Made by a program: the position numbers and the translations under genes. DNA of 64,000 bases from positions 4,278,001-4,342,000 of the forward strand of contig JAAONU010000017.1 in the NCBI GenBank assembly GCA_012932295.1. Reading direction: 5' to 3'. Of the stretch, positions 26,101 to 37,965 are shown piece by piece. The stretch is from Cyclina sinensis. Taxonomy: Eukaryota > Mollusca > Bivalvia > Venerida > Veneridae. The notes beneath the pieces are model-generated. The model saw nothing but the letters and a program-made list of their open reading frames with translations, was not told the DNA's origin and searched no databases. Every line of letters starts with the position of its first letter. Position 1 is the stretch's first letter.

Positions 26101-29100
26101 TTTTTGTATCTACGTGTTAATAAAGATGATAATACAAAGACATGTTGTTGATCGTTTTTAGTTTCCTCGTGGCCACTGAAGTATATTTTCCCGCCATTAC
26201 GCATGTGCGGCAAGTCTAAGTTTCTAACGAAAACGTCATTCATCCGTTTATTGTTTCTTTATTTTTTCCATGGTCTGTCCTTTTTACTTTCTAAATATGA
26301 AATGTCATTTAAACTTTTTTCAAGATATCATTTTAAAATCACCGTAGATCAAAATGTTGTTTTATTAATCTATTCTTTCATACTGGTACATGTATTTATG
26401 CAGCTTACGGCACTATGTGAGCGCAAACAAAATAAGACAAAACAATGATTTCAAACGTGTTTGAAGTTTTTAATAGACTTCAAAACGTTTCTCTCTGTTT
26501 GTTTTTCGCTGTTTTGCTTTCCAATCGCGTGAAGTATTTCCACACGTCGGATGCTATTTTAGGAGGCATGTTGCTGAGAATGGTTCTAATTTTTTTAATA
26601 TGAATGCTTTGGAATTCTAGAAAAGAATGATTGTTTGACACATTAAAATTATAATGCTTGTTTTAGAAAATCATTGATTGGATACATCGTTTAAGTACTC
26701 ACATTTTGATTGGATATTCTTTTAGTATTGCGTTAAAACTATTATAGGATTATTTGCGGAAGTTACCCCATAATTGCCATGTTTGACACTGCTAATTGAT
26801 TTACAATGGGGCAAGATATTCTTATATAGACTCTATAAACACAATGGATTAAGGTTATTGAAACAAAATGGGATGTCGCGTTGTATCTCAGCAGTTTGCA
26901 AGACGAATACAAAGACAAACTTTATCAATAAACCAATTAAGTGATATGCCGCGGGCAGTCAATAGACACGATTTTGTTTAGCGTCATGAAATTGTTAAAT
27001 TAATTTTGCCAGTGTTTGATTTTTTTAATTTTATTTTTATTTTGTATACGAATATTCGTATAGAAAATTAGTATCCGAATACCAAAATAGTATCCGGATA
27101 TCCGAGTACTCGGATACTCGTTGACATCCCTAATTAAATCACAGGTAAGCTTTTGGTAAAAAATATATTCATTCTTAAAAGATAATTGTTAATAAAATTT
27201 AAAAATGTTATAAAAATATATTATGAGGTAGGAAAATATTTGTATGGGTATGTAGTAAAAATGAATACTTTGGCTATAATTGGCATTATTGGATACTATG
27301 CTTTTAACGTACAGCAGTTTTGATTGGTTAAGGCATACAATATGGCAGCGCCCTTGCATCACACTTGCCGCACTTATAGGAAGTTGGCAGTAGCAGTACG
27401 CAGTAGCAGTTGGCAGTAGAAATTAAATTAAACCTGAAGTTGGCAGTAGCAGTAACAGTAAGCAAAACGTGAAGCTGGCAGTAGCAGTAGCAGCAGTAGC
27501 AGTAAGCAAAACGTGAAGTTGGGAGTAGCAGTAACAGCAGTAGCAGTAGGCAAAACATGAAACTGGCAGTAGCAATAACAGCAGTAGCAGTCGGAAACTC
27601 TGAAAGTCTGCGAGTGTTTGAAACAGTCATAGACCTGTGCAATCGAACTGGGAGGGTCCCTAGACATTCTGAATTGGCACTAAAATACTTGAAAGTCTGC
27701 AAGAATGTCATAAACAGTAGCATACCGTAACAATGGACTCCGGAGGGTCCCTTAACATCAAAAATGACATTTTTTCGATTTTGGCACTTAAACTCCTTGA
27801 AGTCTGCGAGAGGGTCAGAAACAAGTGTGGACCGGTAAAAATTGACCCGAGAGGATCGCTAGACCTCAAAAATTACATTTAATCGATTGACACAAACATT
27901 CCTAAAAGTCTGCGAGAGTGTCAGAAACAGTTGCAGACCGGTAAAATTGACTCGGGAGGATCCCTAGACCTCAAAAATGACATTTTCCTGATTGGCACCA
28001 AAATTCCTGGAAGTCGGCGAGAGTGTCAGAAACAGTCGCAGACCGGTTAAATCGACCCGAAAGGGTCCATAGACCTCAAAAATTACATTTTTTCCAATTG
28101 ACACTAAAATTCATGAAAGTCTGCAAAAGTGTCAGACACAGTCGCAGACCTACTCGGGAGAGTCTGTTGATTTTAAAACATGTTTTATTTTCATTGAAAC
28201 TTTCAAAACTTTTTAGACTTTCCTGCTGCTACTACTCGTACTGCTACTGCCAGCTTCACGTTTCGCCTTCTGCTACTGCTGATACTGCTACTGCCCGCTT
28301 CACGTTTTCTTTACTACTACTGCTGATACTGCTACTGCCAGCTTCCCGTTTTCTTTACTGCTACTGCTGTTACTGCTACTTCCAACTTCAGGCTTTGCTC
28401 ACTGCTACTTCTGTTACTGCTACTACAAGCTTCACGTTTTGCCTACTGCTACTGCTGTTACTGCTACTGCCAACTTTACGTTTTGCTTACTGCCACTGCT
28501 GTTACTGCTACTGCCAACTTCATATTTTTCTACTTCTGCGTACTGCTACTGCTCACTTCCTATACATACTTGCCGCTCGATACTCGGGGAATATTCGAGG
28601 CTTTAGATAAAACTGATTATTTACATACTGACCAGGATAGACACTCATTTTGAATCGCCAGTTTCATACGATGGAAGCTGCCATATTGAATTCAGCGAGC
28701 CAATAAAAACCCTTGTAACAAAAAACTCACATTTCCCATCATGCAAATTGTACCCAAAAATTATTTTTTTATTTACAGCTACGGAAAAAAAAATATACTG
28801 CATATAAATATATTTTACCTCATAAATGTTTTTTTTTTAAACATTTAAATGTTTAAAGAACAATTATTTTATTTTTACGAATAATGTATTATTTCTCTAC
28901 CGCATAAATATATTTTATTGTTAAAATATCTTTTAAAACAAATATTTTTTTCTGGGATTGAATGAATATATTGAATATACAATATTTCAACGTTTGTCAC
29001 GCCATACTGCAGGGCCAGTTAAATTACTGACTTTGTAATGAATTTTGGCGGTGTGCGCTGAAAACGTTTTTAATTGGTCGAAAGGCAAATCAATCTGTCA

Positions 29101-31623
29101 AATCCGAACTCTATGACATTTCACCTGACAAACTGAATATCAAAGCTGAAATGATACCACTAGCATGAACTAGCACTGTGGTAAAGATCCGTTAGATGAT
29201 ACTATAAACCAACTATCTTAGCTGTAGGCCGTGTAGTTTCAGACAAGAAGATTTTTTAAGTTTTTGATTATGGTTGCCTTAGCACCAGATCACTGCGTGA
29301 AATTCAATTTTGTAAAACGTTGAATGGGACGACCCAATGATTACTCTGTAAAGTTTGATTCAAATGTGCCAGTGGTTGAGGAGATGTCTTTTTAATCAGT
29401 TGTGTACAGATGGACTCAGGGTCTTACTGCTTTAAAAGTTTTCGCAATGTAAGTCTGTGCAAAGGAAGTCAGTCCTGGATCATGATTTGAACAAACTTGT
29501 TTAAGGTCAACTAGAAAATACACCAAATATACAAACTCACGGGTATTTGCCTTTTGAGAATTTTTTTTTGCTAATATATGTTCAAAGATTGACCCAACGG
29601 CTATAATTTGAACAATCTAGGTAGAGGTTCACATGCCAAATAAATAGCTTAGAGCCTCATGGCAAAGAAGAAGATTTTGAAGTTTTTCCAAAAAGGTTTA
29701 TTTAATATGAAGTGACCACCGGGGGTGGGTCCATTTTTTGCCCCAGGGCCATTATTATTCTGGTCTTGGTAAAGCTTCACTAATTTATATTATAAACCTG
29801 ATATCTAAGATTTAGGCCTTGTGGTTTCAGTTAAGATTTTTTTTTTTTTTTAATTGCCATGGATACCAGAGTTCTGCATGGAATTTTGTTTTAATACAAA
29901 TTTGAAAAGGGACTTTCTAACGATCGTTCCTGTGCAGTTTTATTGCAATTGGCTAAATGGCTTTCGATGAGAAGATTTTGAAAGCCTTTCCTATATAAGT
30001 CAATGCAAGATGACGTTATCCTTTGGGTGGGGTCAATTTTTATCCTGGGGCCATGATTAATATGATTTTGTTGGAAGTCTGCTAAATGTTATCATAAAAT
30101 AAATACCTAAACTCTGCCTCGTGGTTTCAGACAAGAAGACTTTTCCTATAGAAGTCTATGCAAAATGAAGTGCTCCTTTAAGGGGAACGACTCTGACCCC
30201 GTAGCCATGTTTTATACGATTTTGGTAGAAGTCCACTAGATATGATACTACAAACCAAATATCTAGGCCTAAGACCTTTTGATTTCAGAAACAAAATTAA
30301 AGCTATTCTTCTAAAGGTCTATGCAAAATGGTGTGGCTCCTCAGGTTAGGCCAGTTATTACCCCGGAGCCATGACTTATATAATTTTGGTAGAAGCCCGC
30401 CAGATGATGCTAAAAACCAAGTATCCAAGGTCTAGCGCTTGTGGTTTTTGACAACAGAATTTGAACTTTGAAAGCTCTTCCTATAAAAAGTATATGCAAG
30501 ATGAAGAGACCCCATCCGGTGGGTCCAATTCTGATCCAGAAGCCATGATTTATAGGATTTTGGTAGAAGTCCACCAGATGATACTATAAACCAAACATAA
30601 TTGATATTGTAAAGAAAATCTCGCGTTATAAAATTTCTTTAAGGTAGATAGACAAGAAGCGTTCATTTTTTTTTAAACTGCTGACTACCAAAACATTTTA
30701 TAAAGACAACGCTGTATAAATACAGATATGTTTAAAATAAATCCTAATTTTCAGACAACAATCAAAACCACTGCATCATCTACGTATTAAGGAAGTCCAG
30801 CTGTAAAGAGCAAGGAAATATAGATTGTTTTGTTTGGTTCTATTACAAATAACGCGTGATGTTTATGTGATATAATTTGAATGCTCTCAGTTGAAGTTCA
30901 TTTAACCAACTGCTTGGTTGCCCGTGGTGAGCAAGTAGCAAATTCAGAGTAGGCCGGGTTTATCATTTATGTCTATCATATAACAGATTGGCAGTATAGC
31001 TTAATATATAGCATAAATAACTTGAAATCATTTCTAAAAGAGCATTTTATGGGATTTTTTAATGCACTATAAACATAATTAGCGAGTGAAAAGCGAATAA
31101 CTAGTCTTCTTTACACGCGGAAGTGATTGGAGACAATTGGTAAAAACTGAACGTATAATTTATTCATCAATCAGTATGTGACCTGCTCTCATTATTCACA
31201 ATTCTAATGAGTTTTTATATAGAGTCAATATACCCAGAAACTCAGAAATTTTGTTTACTGCCGACGGATCGCATAGTCAGTTGTTCGGAGATCACCAAAA
31301 CACCGTCCTTCTTACTGCTTTGATTATGTCAAGCAGGAGAGGTATAAAACTTGATAAATACACACACACTACCTTACATCTTTAAGTATCTCTTTCTTTG
31401 CAGTTCTTCCAAACAGGCGTCTTGTTTTCACATCTACGCTATAGTTTATGTCATGCAATGTTAACGTGGATCCATTTTTAGGCGCAACGTCATTAGACAA
31501 AACATTCTCACTGTCAGGTACTTCCAAGTGCACCTCCATGTTCTCATGGTCAGTAGAGTTCTCTGCCTTGTTTTCAAGATCATCATCATTTTTATATGTT
31601 CGATTTAAATAAACTGTCGCCAT
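11178..31623 (-). CDS. ABCG2: ABCG2-like ABC half transporter, 17 exons, 657 aa
   Basis: An ATP-driven efflux half transporter expected to dimerise in the plasma membrane. Exons: 31373-31623, 25239-25298, 24483-24597, 23790-23942, 23252-23409, 22100-22245, 21257-21364, 21026-21083, 20189-20288, 19481-19546, 18835-18920, 18515-18604, 16081-16205, 15568-15722, 15047-15136, 13294-13355, 11178-11328. All introns are GT-AG, phases agree, and the 1974-nt CDS ends in TAG. Nucleotide-binding domain: Walker [10 protein letters not shown] (96-104), Q142, signature SGGERKR (203-209), Walker B with LDEP (225-228), H257 in SIHQPR. The [15 protein letters not shown] segment and the membrane domain follow. 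Exon 13 carries [12 protein letters not shown] (human ABCG2 HEYISGYYRVSS); R473 corresponds to human R482. The last exon gives a final membrane helix and a basic tail. Human ABCG2 has 655 aa. Odd: the last large extracellular loop has one Cys (C608). Orthology is inferred from co-linearity over the full length. Confidence 0.94.
11531..13240 (+). repeat. Interspersed element with GCTCACCTGAG-type ends (copy 2), just past the last ABCG2 intron splice site
   Basis: The left end is TTTAGCCCAGCTGAGTACGAAGTGCTAAAGGGTGAGC. The right end is TATTCAGGTGAGCGATCCACGGCCATCATGGCCC. The interior is a tandem array of units of about 160 bp carrying 'TAGATATTTTGCATGGAGCATCA..AGGTCCTCTACCAAG.TTGTTCAAATTATG' and 'GGTCAAAATTGGCCCTGCCC.GGGGTCACTTGATTTTA'. 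It lies in the last intron of ABCG2, between exons 16 and 17. Confidence 0.8.
13927..14893. repeat. Tandem array of 65-75 bp units with a TGCCCTGC/GCAGGGCA palindrome
   Basis: Roughly a dozen copies of a unit: 'TTCGGAATGCCCTGCCAGG', then 'TTGCTCTGCCAGCAGGGCAT', then 'TCCAGCAGGGCATTGATTTTA'. Each unit is internally palindromic. Copies differ by substitutions and small indels, and two larger blocks (about 14215-14370 and 14565-14700) are nearly identical, suggesting duplication of several units at once. It lies in the ABCG2 intron between exons 15 and 16. Confidence 0.85.
16715..18456 (+). repeat. Element with AATGCCCCCC terminal inverted repeats and about 150-bp internal units
   Basis: AATGCCCCCC at 16715-16724 is inverted as GGGGGGCATT at 18447-18456. 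Between them about eleven units of roughly 145-150 bp repeat, with 'GTTATTGATCGGAAACCGTT', 'TTTAGGATGAAGGTCCCTGTGAG', 'TTGACCTTTGACCTAATGACC' and 'ATCTACTGGTGATGACCAACC'. The array is followed by a GACC/GAAC tetranucleotide run (about 18366-18415) and a terminal hairpin ATGCCCCCTCATCTTCGATGGGGGGCAT. It encodes nothing recognisable and lies in the ABCG2 intron between exons 12 and 13. Confidence 0.85.
19676..20065. repeat. GT-rich cryptic simple repeat in ABCG2
   Basis: The plus strand is dominated by GGT, GTG, AGT and TGT triplets. The minus strand therefore shows a spurious Thr/Ser-rich frame. It lies between exons 9 and 10 of ABCG2 and has no splice signals, so it is not an exon. Confidence 0.8.
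25030..25226 (+). mobile_element. 3' end of a CR1/L2-like LINE with TCTTA-repeat tail
   Basis: The stretch starts near 'GGGACCGCAATGGAAATAAGG' (25062) and ends in 'CCAAAATAAATCTTATCTTA' plus further TCTTA units (to 25226). The short-repeat tail after an AATAAA-like box is typical of 5'-truncated LINE copies. It directly abuts ABCG2 exon 2 (25239-25298), leaving only about 12 bases of intron on that side. Confidence 0.6.
25939..27132. mobile_element. Nested hAT-type non-autonomous transposon with 8-bp target duplication
   Basis: The ends are inverted: TAGGGATGTCAACGA at the left and TCGTTGACATCCCTA at the right. The 8-mer ATTAAATC is present directly on both sides (25931-25938 and 27133-27140). 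An 8-bp target duplication is the hallmark of the hAT superfamily. Subterminal repeats of the type CGGATACTCG/CGAGTATCCG occur near both ends. The 1.2 kb between holds no transposase. Confidence 0.85.
27365..28560. repeat. Inverted 45-bp satellite blocks around a 105-bp tandem array
   Basis: The left block (27365-27590) repeats a 45-bp unit containing AGTAAGCAAAACGTGAAG and GGCAGTAGCAGTAACAGC. The right block (about 28225-28520) carries the same unit in reverse complement, with CTTCACGTTTTGC and TACTGCTACTGC. Between them about six units of 105 bp share 'GAAAGTCTGCGAGAGTGTCA' and 'GAAACAGTCGCAGACCGGTA'. The long open frames read here are by-products of the repeats. Confidence 0.85.
29190..30610. 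repeat. Tandem array of about 150-170 bp units in ABCG2 intron 1
   Basis: Units share 'TTTGGTAGAAGTCCACTAGA' followed by TGATACTATAAACCAAATATCTA, then 'CTTGTGGTTTCAGACAAGAAG', 'TCCTATAAAAGTCTATGCAA' and 'GATTTATA.GATTTTGGTAG'. At least seven diverged copies can be followed. Composition and style resemble the other array-bearing elements in this window, but its own termini are not obvious. Confidence 0.7.
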
Positions 31624-32594
31624 GTTTTTATATTCCTTTTATATCCACTGATTTCCAGTTTCACTATATAGAGACCTTTACATATACCGGAAGTAAAGCT
31701 GTTATTATAGTTTGTCAGGTTTAAAAACAGGACATGTTTATATAAACACTAGTTAGAATTTTCTCTGTCATTTTGTACTCAATCGGAAAAGAAATCTACA
31801 CATAAAGAATAATAACAACGAAACTCATACGGTCTCACTGGTTGACATTTGTTCTAAATGTTTGCAGTACCTTTTTTCAAATTTGTTGACAATTTAGTGC
31901 AGGTTTGTGTTCATTAGAACGAGTGTGTATTAGATTGCACCACGTCAGGCTAATTTGATTTTATTAACGCATTTTAATTCCACTGATCGGTTTAATGGTT
32001 GAAGTTCTGCTTGTCTATTTATTGAAATTGACCGATTTATTGAGATCGGTGTACGCCGATTTTCCAAACAAGGTTATCATTTTAACTTTTATGTGTATTC
32101 TAGCTCAGTGAATCAATCGATTTAGGTCATAAGGCAAAAAAACTATTTAAACCACTGCTGTTCATCAATGAAAAACGTGCTTTTATTAGACCATGTTCAT
32201 GAAAAAAGACAGGATTTTGGAAGTTATGAGCTTGCAGGTTTTATAATGATAAAAAGATTAATAATATCATTTTTATCTAGACAAGTAAAAACATTCAGTA
32301 GGCAAATTTAAACACTGCTTTTTTGTCGTTAACTTAAATAGAAAATTCATATTTCAAAATATCAATCCAACAGGTATTTCTTTCAGTACATGTCGTGTCA
32401 GGATCAAGTAGAAATATCCTTAAGTGTGTCCTATTACATGAATATCGCAAACCAATAAGAAATTGATAGTAAAAAACTACTATTTTTTGGGTGCCGATGT
32501 CAGATGGATGCGCATTGTCTCACTCCTAAGTACAAACAGGATATCTAGCTCGATTGTGGGTTTGATACTATGTGTTATTAAAAATGGTTTGATT

Positions 32595-32686
32595 AGACCC
32601 TGTTATTTGCTCGAGAGCAGTCGTATTGGACCCAAGGCTGAAGGCCAGTGGAAATACGACTATTCTGGTGACAAATAACAGGGTCT
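32595..32686. repeat. Imperfect 92-bp hairpin (MITE-like)
   Basis: AGACCCTGTTATTTG at 32595-32609 is inverted as CAAATAACAGGGTCT at 32672-32686. Inner arms CAGTCGTATT and AATACGACT also pair. The size and structure fit a small foldback element; no target duplication was identified. Confidence 0.7.
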
Positions 32687-35651
32687 ATATCAATTCAATT
32701 ACTTAATGGCAAGTTTATTTCATAAGAATACAAACAAATACATCTGCTTCTAATATTTGGAATTTATTGACTTGGAAAAAAAATCAGTCGATAAGTAAAG
32801 TGATGACACGACGTTAACCAGGATTCCTTGATTAATACATTAACCAGCATATCAAGAATGCAGTCAGCCTCCTAATTTCACGTTGTAAATTGTTACTAAG
32901 TACTGATTATTCGTCATAAACAAATGCGTTATTATGTTTTTCGTTCGATTTGAAAGGCAGTTTTTTTTTTTTACAATCAGATTTGTTGATAGTTTCATTA
33001 AATTGGCATTCACTTCTAACTCAGATTAACAATCGATTGTAGTCGGTAGACAAAAATGATATTTCAACAACTAGCGATAGGCAAACTGTTCAGCTCATAT
33101 TTTTACAATATTTTTGCAATCTTTGCATTAGGAGAAGTACCCAAATACTACAAATGAGATGATGTTGATACTGTATAGTAATGTTATTTCGTTCAAAAAG
33201 GACATGCTCTAGTTTGAAGCTTTGTATACATGCCGTATTAGGTTTCGTATTATGTATTCGGCATACGTTACCCTCATTACTTGAATCAACCAATGAAAAT
33301 TAAAAGACGTTAAAGGGACTTCCCCTCGAAGTTCCACGCTTTTAGTTCGTGTAACCCGCTGGTGTTGACTTTTTTTTTCATGTTAAAAGTACAAGATAAA
33401 CCAGTTTAACACACATGCTGAGTTTGATATTTTTCAAGGTGACCCAGACGTGCACATGAATTGTAAGGTCATTATTGCGGATGATCTGAACTTAAGCGGA
33501 ACGTTTCTCCGTTTTTAGAAAAAAAGGCGAATGACACTCTTAAGACAATTTCAATGTAAACACTATTGTGCGTAGTTTCTCGTCTCTCAGTTTCTTCAAG
33601 CAGTTGATTCAGTTGTGTGTAACCTGAAAATAATATCAGTGGTGGTTATTCGTTTGCACTGAACGAATATACATTAATATTTGAATTTCATTGAAATATT
33701 AAAAAAAATCACTGTCCCTCAGAAAATTGTTTAACCCATTATGATAGGTTTTCAGAATAATGTAGCCAAAACTCAGTTAAAATAAAGTGTCTGAGAGACG
33801 GAAATGGCTGTTTCTGTCACATTTTGCAACTATACCTGAAATGAACATGTTCGGTGTTTTAATTGCATTAAAAAATGCAATATTCTTTAGCATTTCCATT
33901 GTAAGAAACTATCAGCATAAACTGCAGAAGCCAGAGTTAGAAAAATCATTGGTTTTATTTATTGCAGTGACAATTTAAAAATGGTTGGAGTAAATAAAAG
34001 GTCTAGTTAGGACAGCATAAGTGCAATATACATCTCTGAACAAGACCTGCCCTAAGTAGCTAGAATAAACTGTTAATTTTGTCTTCGTTAAATTGAGGCA
34101 GATCCTATGGTACCAACTTACTTGGAACGTTGTGCACTGAGAAATGGACTAGGTGTCATTTCAGAAAAAGGTTTCTAAAAATATAAAATATATCAATATA
34201 CCTGTTTGGATCACGTCATTTGCCATTTTTCTATCCAAACAAATGGTCGCGTGATCACCTTCTCTGTATTACTAGAGCACTTAAATCTTTAAGTGCACTT
34301 TTCAACGACCTACATTTTGGAGGGTCATGTTAAGCTAACCGCATTTTAAAAGAACTGGGTGCATGCATGTAAATATGTAATGTTGTGCGATTATTTTTTC
34401 ACATGTTTATTATCATTTACAATGATGTATATCTTATTTTCGAAATAATCCAATAACAGGAATCGAGTAACACTTCTATAAATGTAATGCTTAGCCTTGA
34501 AATCGTTGACCGAGATATCATTTAAAAAATACGTTAAAAACAGGATGGAAAACATGAAGTTGGTCACAAACAACAAAATATTTGTGAACATTTTTAAGGC
34601 ATTTTCAAAACAAGATAGAGATATAACCTCGAATAAGGACATTCTTTTTGTAAAGTGGGTCGCTCACATTTATATATAAAATCCAGAACGTACTGGTTGT
34701 CTGACCCGATCATTATAGCAGCCTGTGTCTCCTTGACTTTTCAGTTCCCATCAAACTAACTATTGCTTGAACCACCATCCTCATCGATCTACCTCACTAG
34801 AACAGTTTAATTCGGCAGTTTGGATCAATGAACAACATATTCATAGCATATTTCATAACTTTTCTTTTCTCCATTTCTTCTGTTCTGCTTCAACTGACAT
34901 GACAAAATGGCAACGTTATCGAATGGTGGTTGACCGATAAAGAAAAGGAGTACACAAGGCTTGCGCTTAGGACGAAACAATTGAAGTTTCGTAGGCAGAA
35001 ACAACGAATGTGATTTGAACAAAACATATTTGAATGCAGTGAATTAAGTCGAAAGAACATGCTTTTTTTAAACAAAGTACATTGTACCGGTTGAGTCCAT
35101 ACTCATTGGTTTATCTAATAATTCTAAAAGGCAGAATATACCTCTTCTTATTCTTATTTGGAAGGATTTTTTTTGTAATTTGTAATAGATTTGGTCGCAT
35201 GAATGGGGTTTTCCAGTCTTTTTTAATGGCTGACTTACTTGTACGGTACATGAACATAAAAATAATAAACTTTTGTGCAAGAGAAGGTGGTGCATATAAA
35301 ATTCTTATACAAAATGAAAAGCCAATTTATGCAAAAGATAAAATATTTTATAATAAATATTCACTCGTTGGTGGCGGGGAGAAATAGGCTAACACTGCGC
35401 AATATTCTGCATGCGTATTGATTGAATATCTTGAAAAGACGATGCTATTTTTTACATCAAGGGAAATAACCAACTTATCATTTCACAACTATTGTTATGT
35501 CCCTTTGCTACAAGAAAACTATAATTCTTTTTTAAAACTTGGGTTTTAAAATTTTATTCATATGAGATAACTTTCTCTCTTTGTTTGAGTTTATTTATTG
35601 TCGGTACCGGTAGCCCATATGACCGACGCCCCCTGCATAGATAAGTTAATT

Positions 35652-35856
35652 TATGTTGTGGGGGGTAGTGCAAGAGAAAGCATCCCATTCCAGAGACACC
35701 CCTGGTTCTTTTGCATTCGCAGTGTATAGCACTGATACATGGGAACTCGGTTTAACGTCTCATCAAAAAGACAATTAGTAATGTTAGTGGATGAGCGGGA
35801 GATCAAATTTGCGACTATTGGACTAGCGGACCACTGGACCACTGGTGACTGCCTTT
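35652..35856 (-). mobile_element. tRNA-headed SINE with GATGAGACGTTAAACC core
   Basis: On the minus strand the element begins around GGTCCAGTGGTCCGCTAGTCC and continues through ATTTGATCTCCCGCTCATCC. It reaches the core TTTGATGAGACGTTAAACCG and ends near TTGCACTACCCCCC. This core is widespread in molluscan SINEs. It supports the taxonomic reading of the window. Confidence 0.7.
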
Positions 35857-36110
35857 CTCTAGAGTAACTTCCCCTATCGATGCAAGAATATTGATATCAA
35901 AATACATTGCAGTAGTTTGTATAATTTTTTTTGCTTAACTCTCCGAAGGAGAGTTGGTATTAATATACGACTATCTTTAAACGGACTGACACGCAGAATT
36001 TAGCCATTCTTAAAAAATGAATAAATAAAAAGGCGTTAATGTACTATGAAAAAAACATAAATGTATGTTTTTATGCATTATGAAAACTGAAGAAAAAGAA
36101 TTTTATTTTA

Positions 36111-36178
36111 CAAGGATTTGAACATATGCCCTTCAGGTCAGTAAAATTAGAAGCCCATACCACTGTGCCACTACGGAA
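36111..36178 (-). mobile_element. tRNA-derived SINE head
   Basis: The minus strand carries a box A-like TGGCACAGTGGTATGGGC followed by a box B-like TGTTCAAATCC at tRNA-like spacing. No intact cloverleaf can be drawn with paired acceptor ends. It is therefore called a SINE head rather than a tRNA gene. Confidence 0.5.
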
Positions 36179-37418
36179 TATTTTTTACGAATGTCAACAT
36201 TAACAATATTAACAAAGTACCTACCTGACTAATGGGGTATTTTTTAACGATGTAAGTGATGAAAAACTTTATATTATGTTGTGTTTCTGTCACAAAATCT
36301 GAGATAGTAACTTAGTTTAGATGTTTTTTTCACGACTACAGCCAGAATTTTTACAGATATTAACATTTCCTTTTTTATGCAACCTATAAGTCTGTCGATT
36401 TAAAATAGTACAAGATTCTTAAACCAACTTTGAACCAAAATTTTGCTAGCTTTCTTAACCAGATAACCTACTTTTTTTCTGAGACGTTTTTGAAGGCCAC
36501 ACTTATCTAAAATATCGATTTGTTTGAAAAAAATGATCGGGAAACTTATTACAAAATTACAGGGTTATCAGTGTTAATATACTTCACGTAAATAATGCCC
36601 ACTTATGTAGATTTTTCACACAAATGATACCTCCACACCTCTGATACGTATTTGTACTGTAAGATGTGATTTATGCAACAGCCAGTGAAATTGCGAAACC
36701 CGATCCAATCCATTACAAAAATCCACAATAAAAATGTCCCAGTTACTGTACAATCTGTTTGTACCCTTCTGGAGATAAATTACGTAAACCTTTTTTTGAA
36801 TGATTTTATTTTCTGATTATTTTGTTCAACCAATGAGAATTTTCCTTCCTCTCAGAGCTGTTAAATATGAAAATACACCCAACCTGCTTCACTACAAAGG
36901 AGTCTTGTCGCTGAGGCGAACAAGGGAGAGAATTCTGCACGTAAGTTTGTTTGGTATTATTTACATCATGTTTCCATTAATCTTATATAATTGCATTTCT
37001 ATTTAATAAAAGTCGACTTCAATTAATAGTAGTTGTAGTAGTAATGATGATAAGAATACAAAAGTATTAATAATAATATAGCTGCCAAAACAACATTTAA
37101 TTAATGCAATAAAAATTCAATAAATTGTCAAATAAATTAGTTTATGATACTCATTGAGTCACACAAGAATCCTATTGGGCGATAAGTTTTGAGTATGCAA
37201 ACTATAATTGAAGATAGTCATTTGTAATTTTTTAAGTGCAATTAATGTTAATTTATGCAGAAATCTGGATGCCATTTTTTAAAACTATCAAGCATACAGT
37301 CAAATTGTTGACACCGCCCAAACCATCACATATTGTATGGTGCTTATTTTGGTACACATTTTGAAGTTGGCCAAACATCTGTTATTTTACGTACATGTAG
37401 ATTAGTTCTTTGTAGGTC

Positions 37419-37494
<76 letters not shown>
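37419..37494. repeat. TA dinucleotide microsatellite
   Basis: An uninterrupted run of about 37 TA units, likely polymorphic in length. It generates a spurious Tyr-Ile repeat frame. Confidence 0.95.
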
Positions 37495-37496
<2 letters not shown>

Positions 37497-37965
37497 GAAT
37501 GTTAAATTTAGCACCCATTAATGATAATTTTTGCATCCAATATCAGGATATGCATAGTTAGTCCCTTCGGGCGAAACTTTATCATCATATTTTTGGTCAT
37601 GATATAGATTAGTTCTTTGTAAGTTATGCCATAAAATTTTGATAATGTTCTTAAGAATTTATATTGATGTTTTCATAAGTTAAGAAGATTAACCGTCATT
37701 TATTATGAAATGGCCAATTCAAGTTCACTTCTGCTTTTGTTAATACCATAAAAGCACATAAGCTAAAAAGCCAATGAAAAGTGGGCATAGATGTTCATTG
37801 GCACTTAATGGAAGCAATTTGTTAAGATGCTCGAAACATTTCAGTTTTCATATTAAGATTTTCATTATTTTGGAAATTATGCTGTTTTGGTTTCAGACAT
37901 ATATTTTTCGGTATATGAAATCTTTTCTTGATCTAAAAGTTGTTTTGTTCCATCACAAATATACT

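Larger units (their letters stand above)
25785..29012. mobile_element. 3.2-kb non-autonomous element with about 36-bp terminal inverted repeats
   Basis: The first 36 bases, beginning CTGCAGTATGGCGTGACAAA, are repeated exactly in reverse complement at 28977-29012. The inside holds a nested hAT-like element (25939-27132), an inverted pair of 45-bp satellites and a 105-bp tandem array (27365-28560). No transposase is visible. The whole unit sits in the first intron of ABCG2 (25299-31372). No clear target-site duplication was seen outside the inverted repeats. Confidence 0.75.
31624..37400. other. Intergenic region between ABCG2 and PKS (left part)
   Basis: The 5' ends of ABCG2 (minus) and PKS (plus) face each other across 8.5 kb, so promoters of both genes should lie here. 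I recognise no coding exon. A hairpin (32595-32686) and two SINE pieces (35652-35856 and 36111-36178) are listed separately. Open frames at 32463-32678, 33090-33293, 34391-34679 and 34825-35387 have no recognisable protein features. Confidence 0.5.

Noticed and set aside
28023..28610. 195-residue open frame rich in Leu, Cys, Tyr and Thr
   Set aside because: It is the in-frame reading of the 105-bp and 45-bp tandem repeats, with no splice sites or family resemblance.
31661..31670. TATA box for ABCG2 (minus-strand TATATA)
   Set aside because: Only about 43 bases before the start codon in very AT-rich DNA. It would leave almost no 5' untranslated region, so it is not supported.
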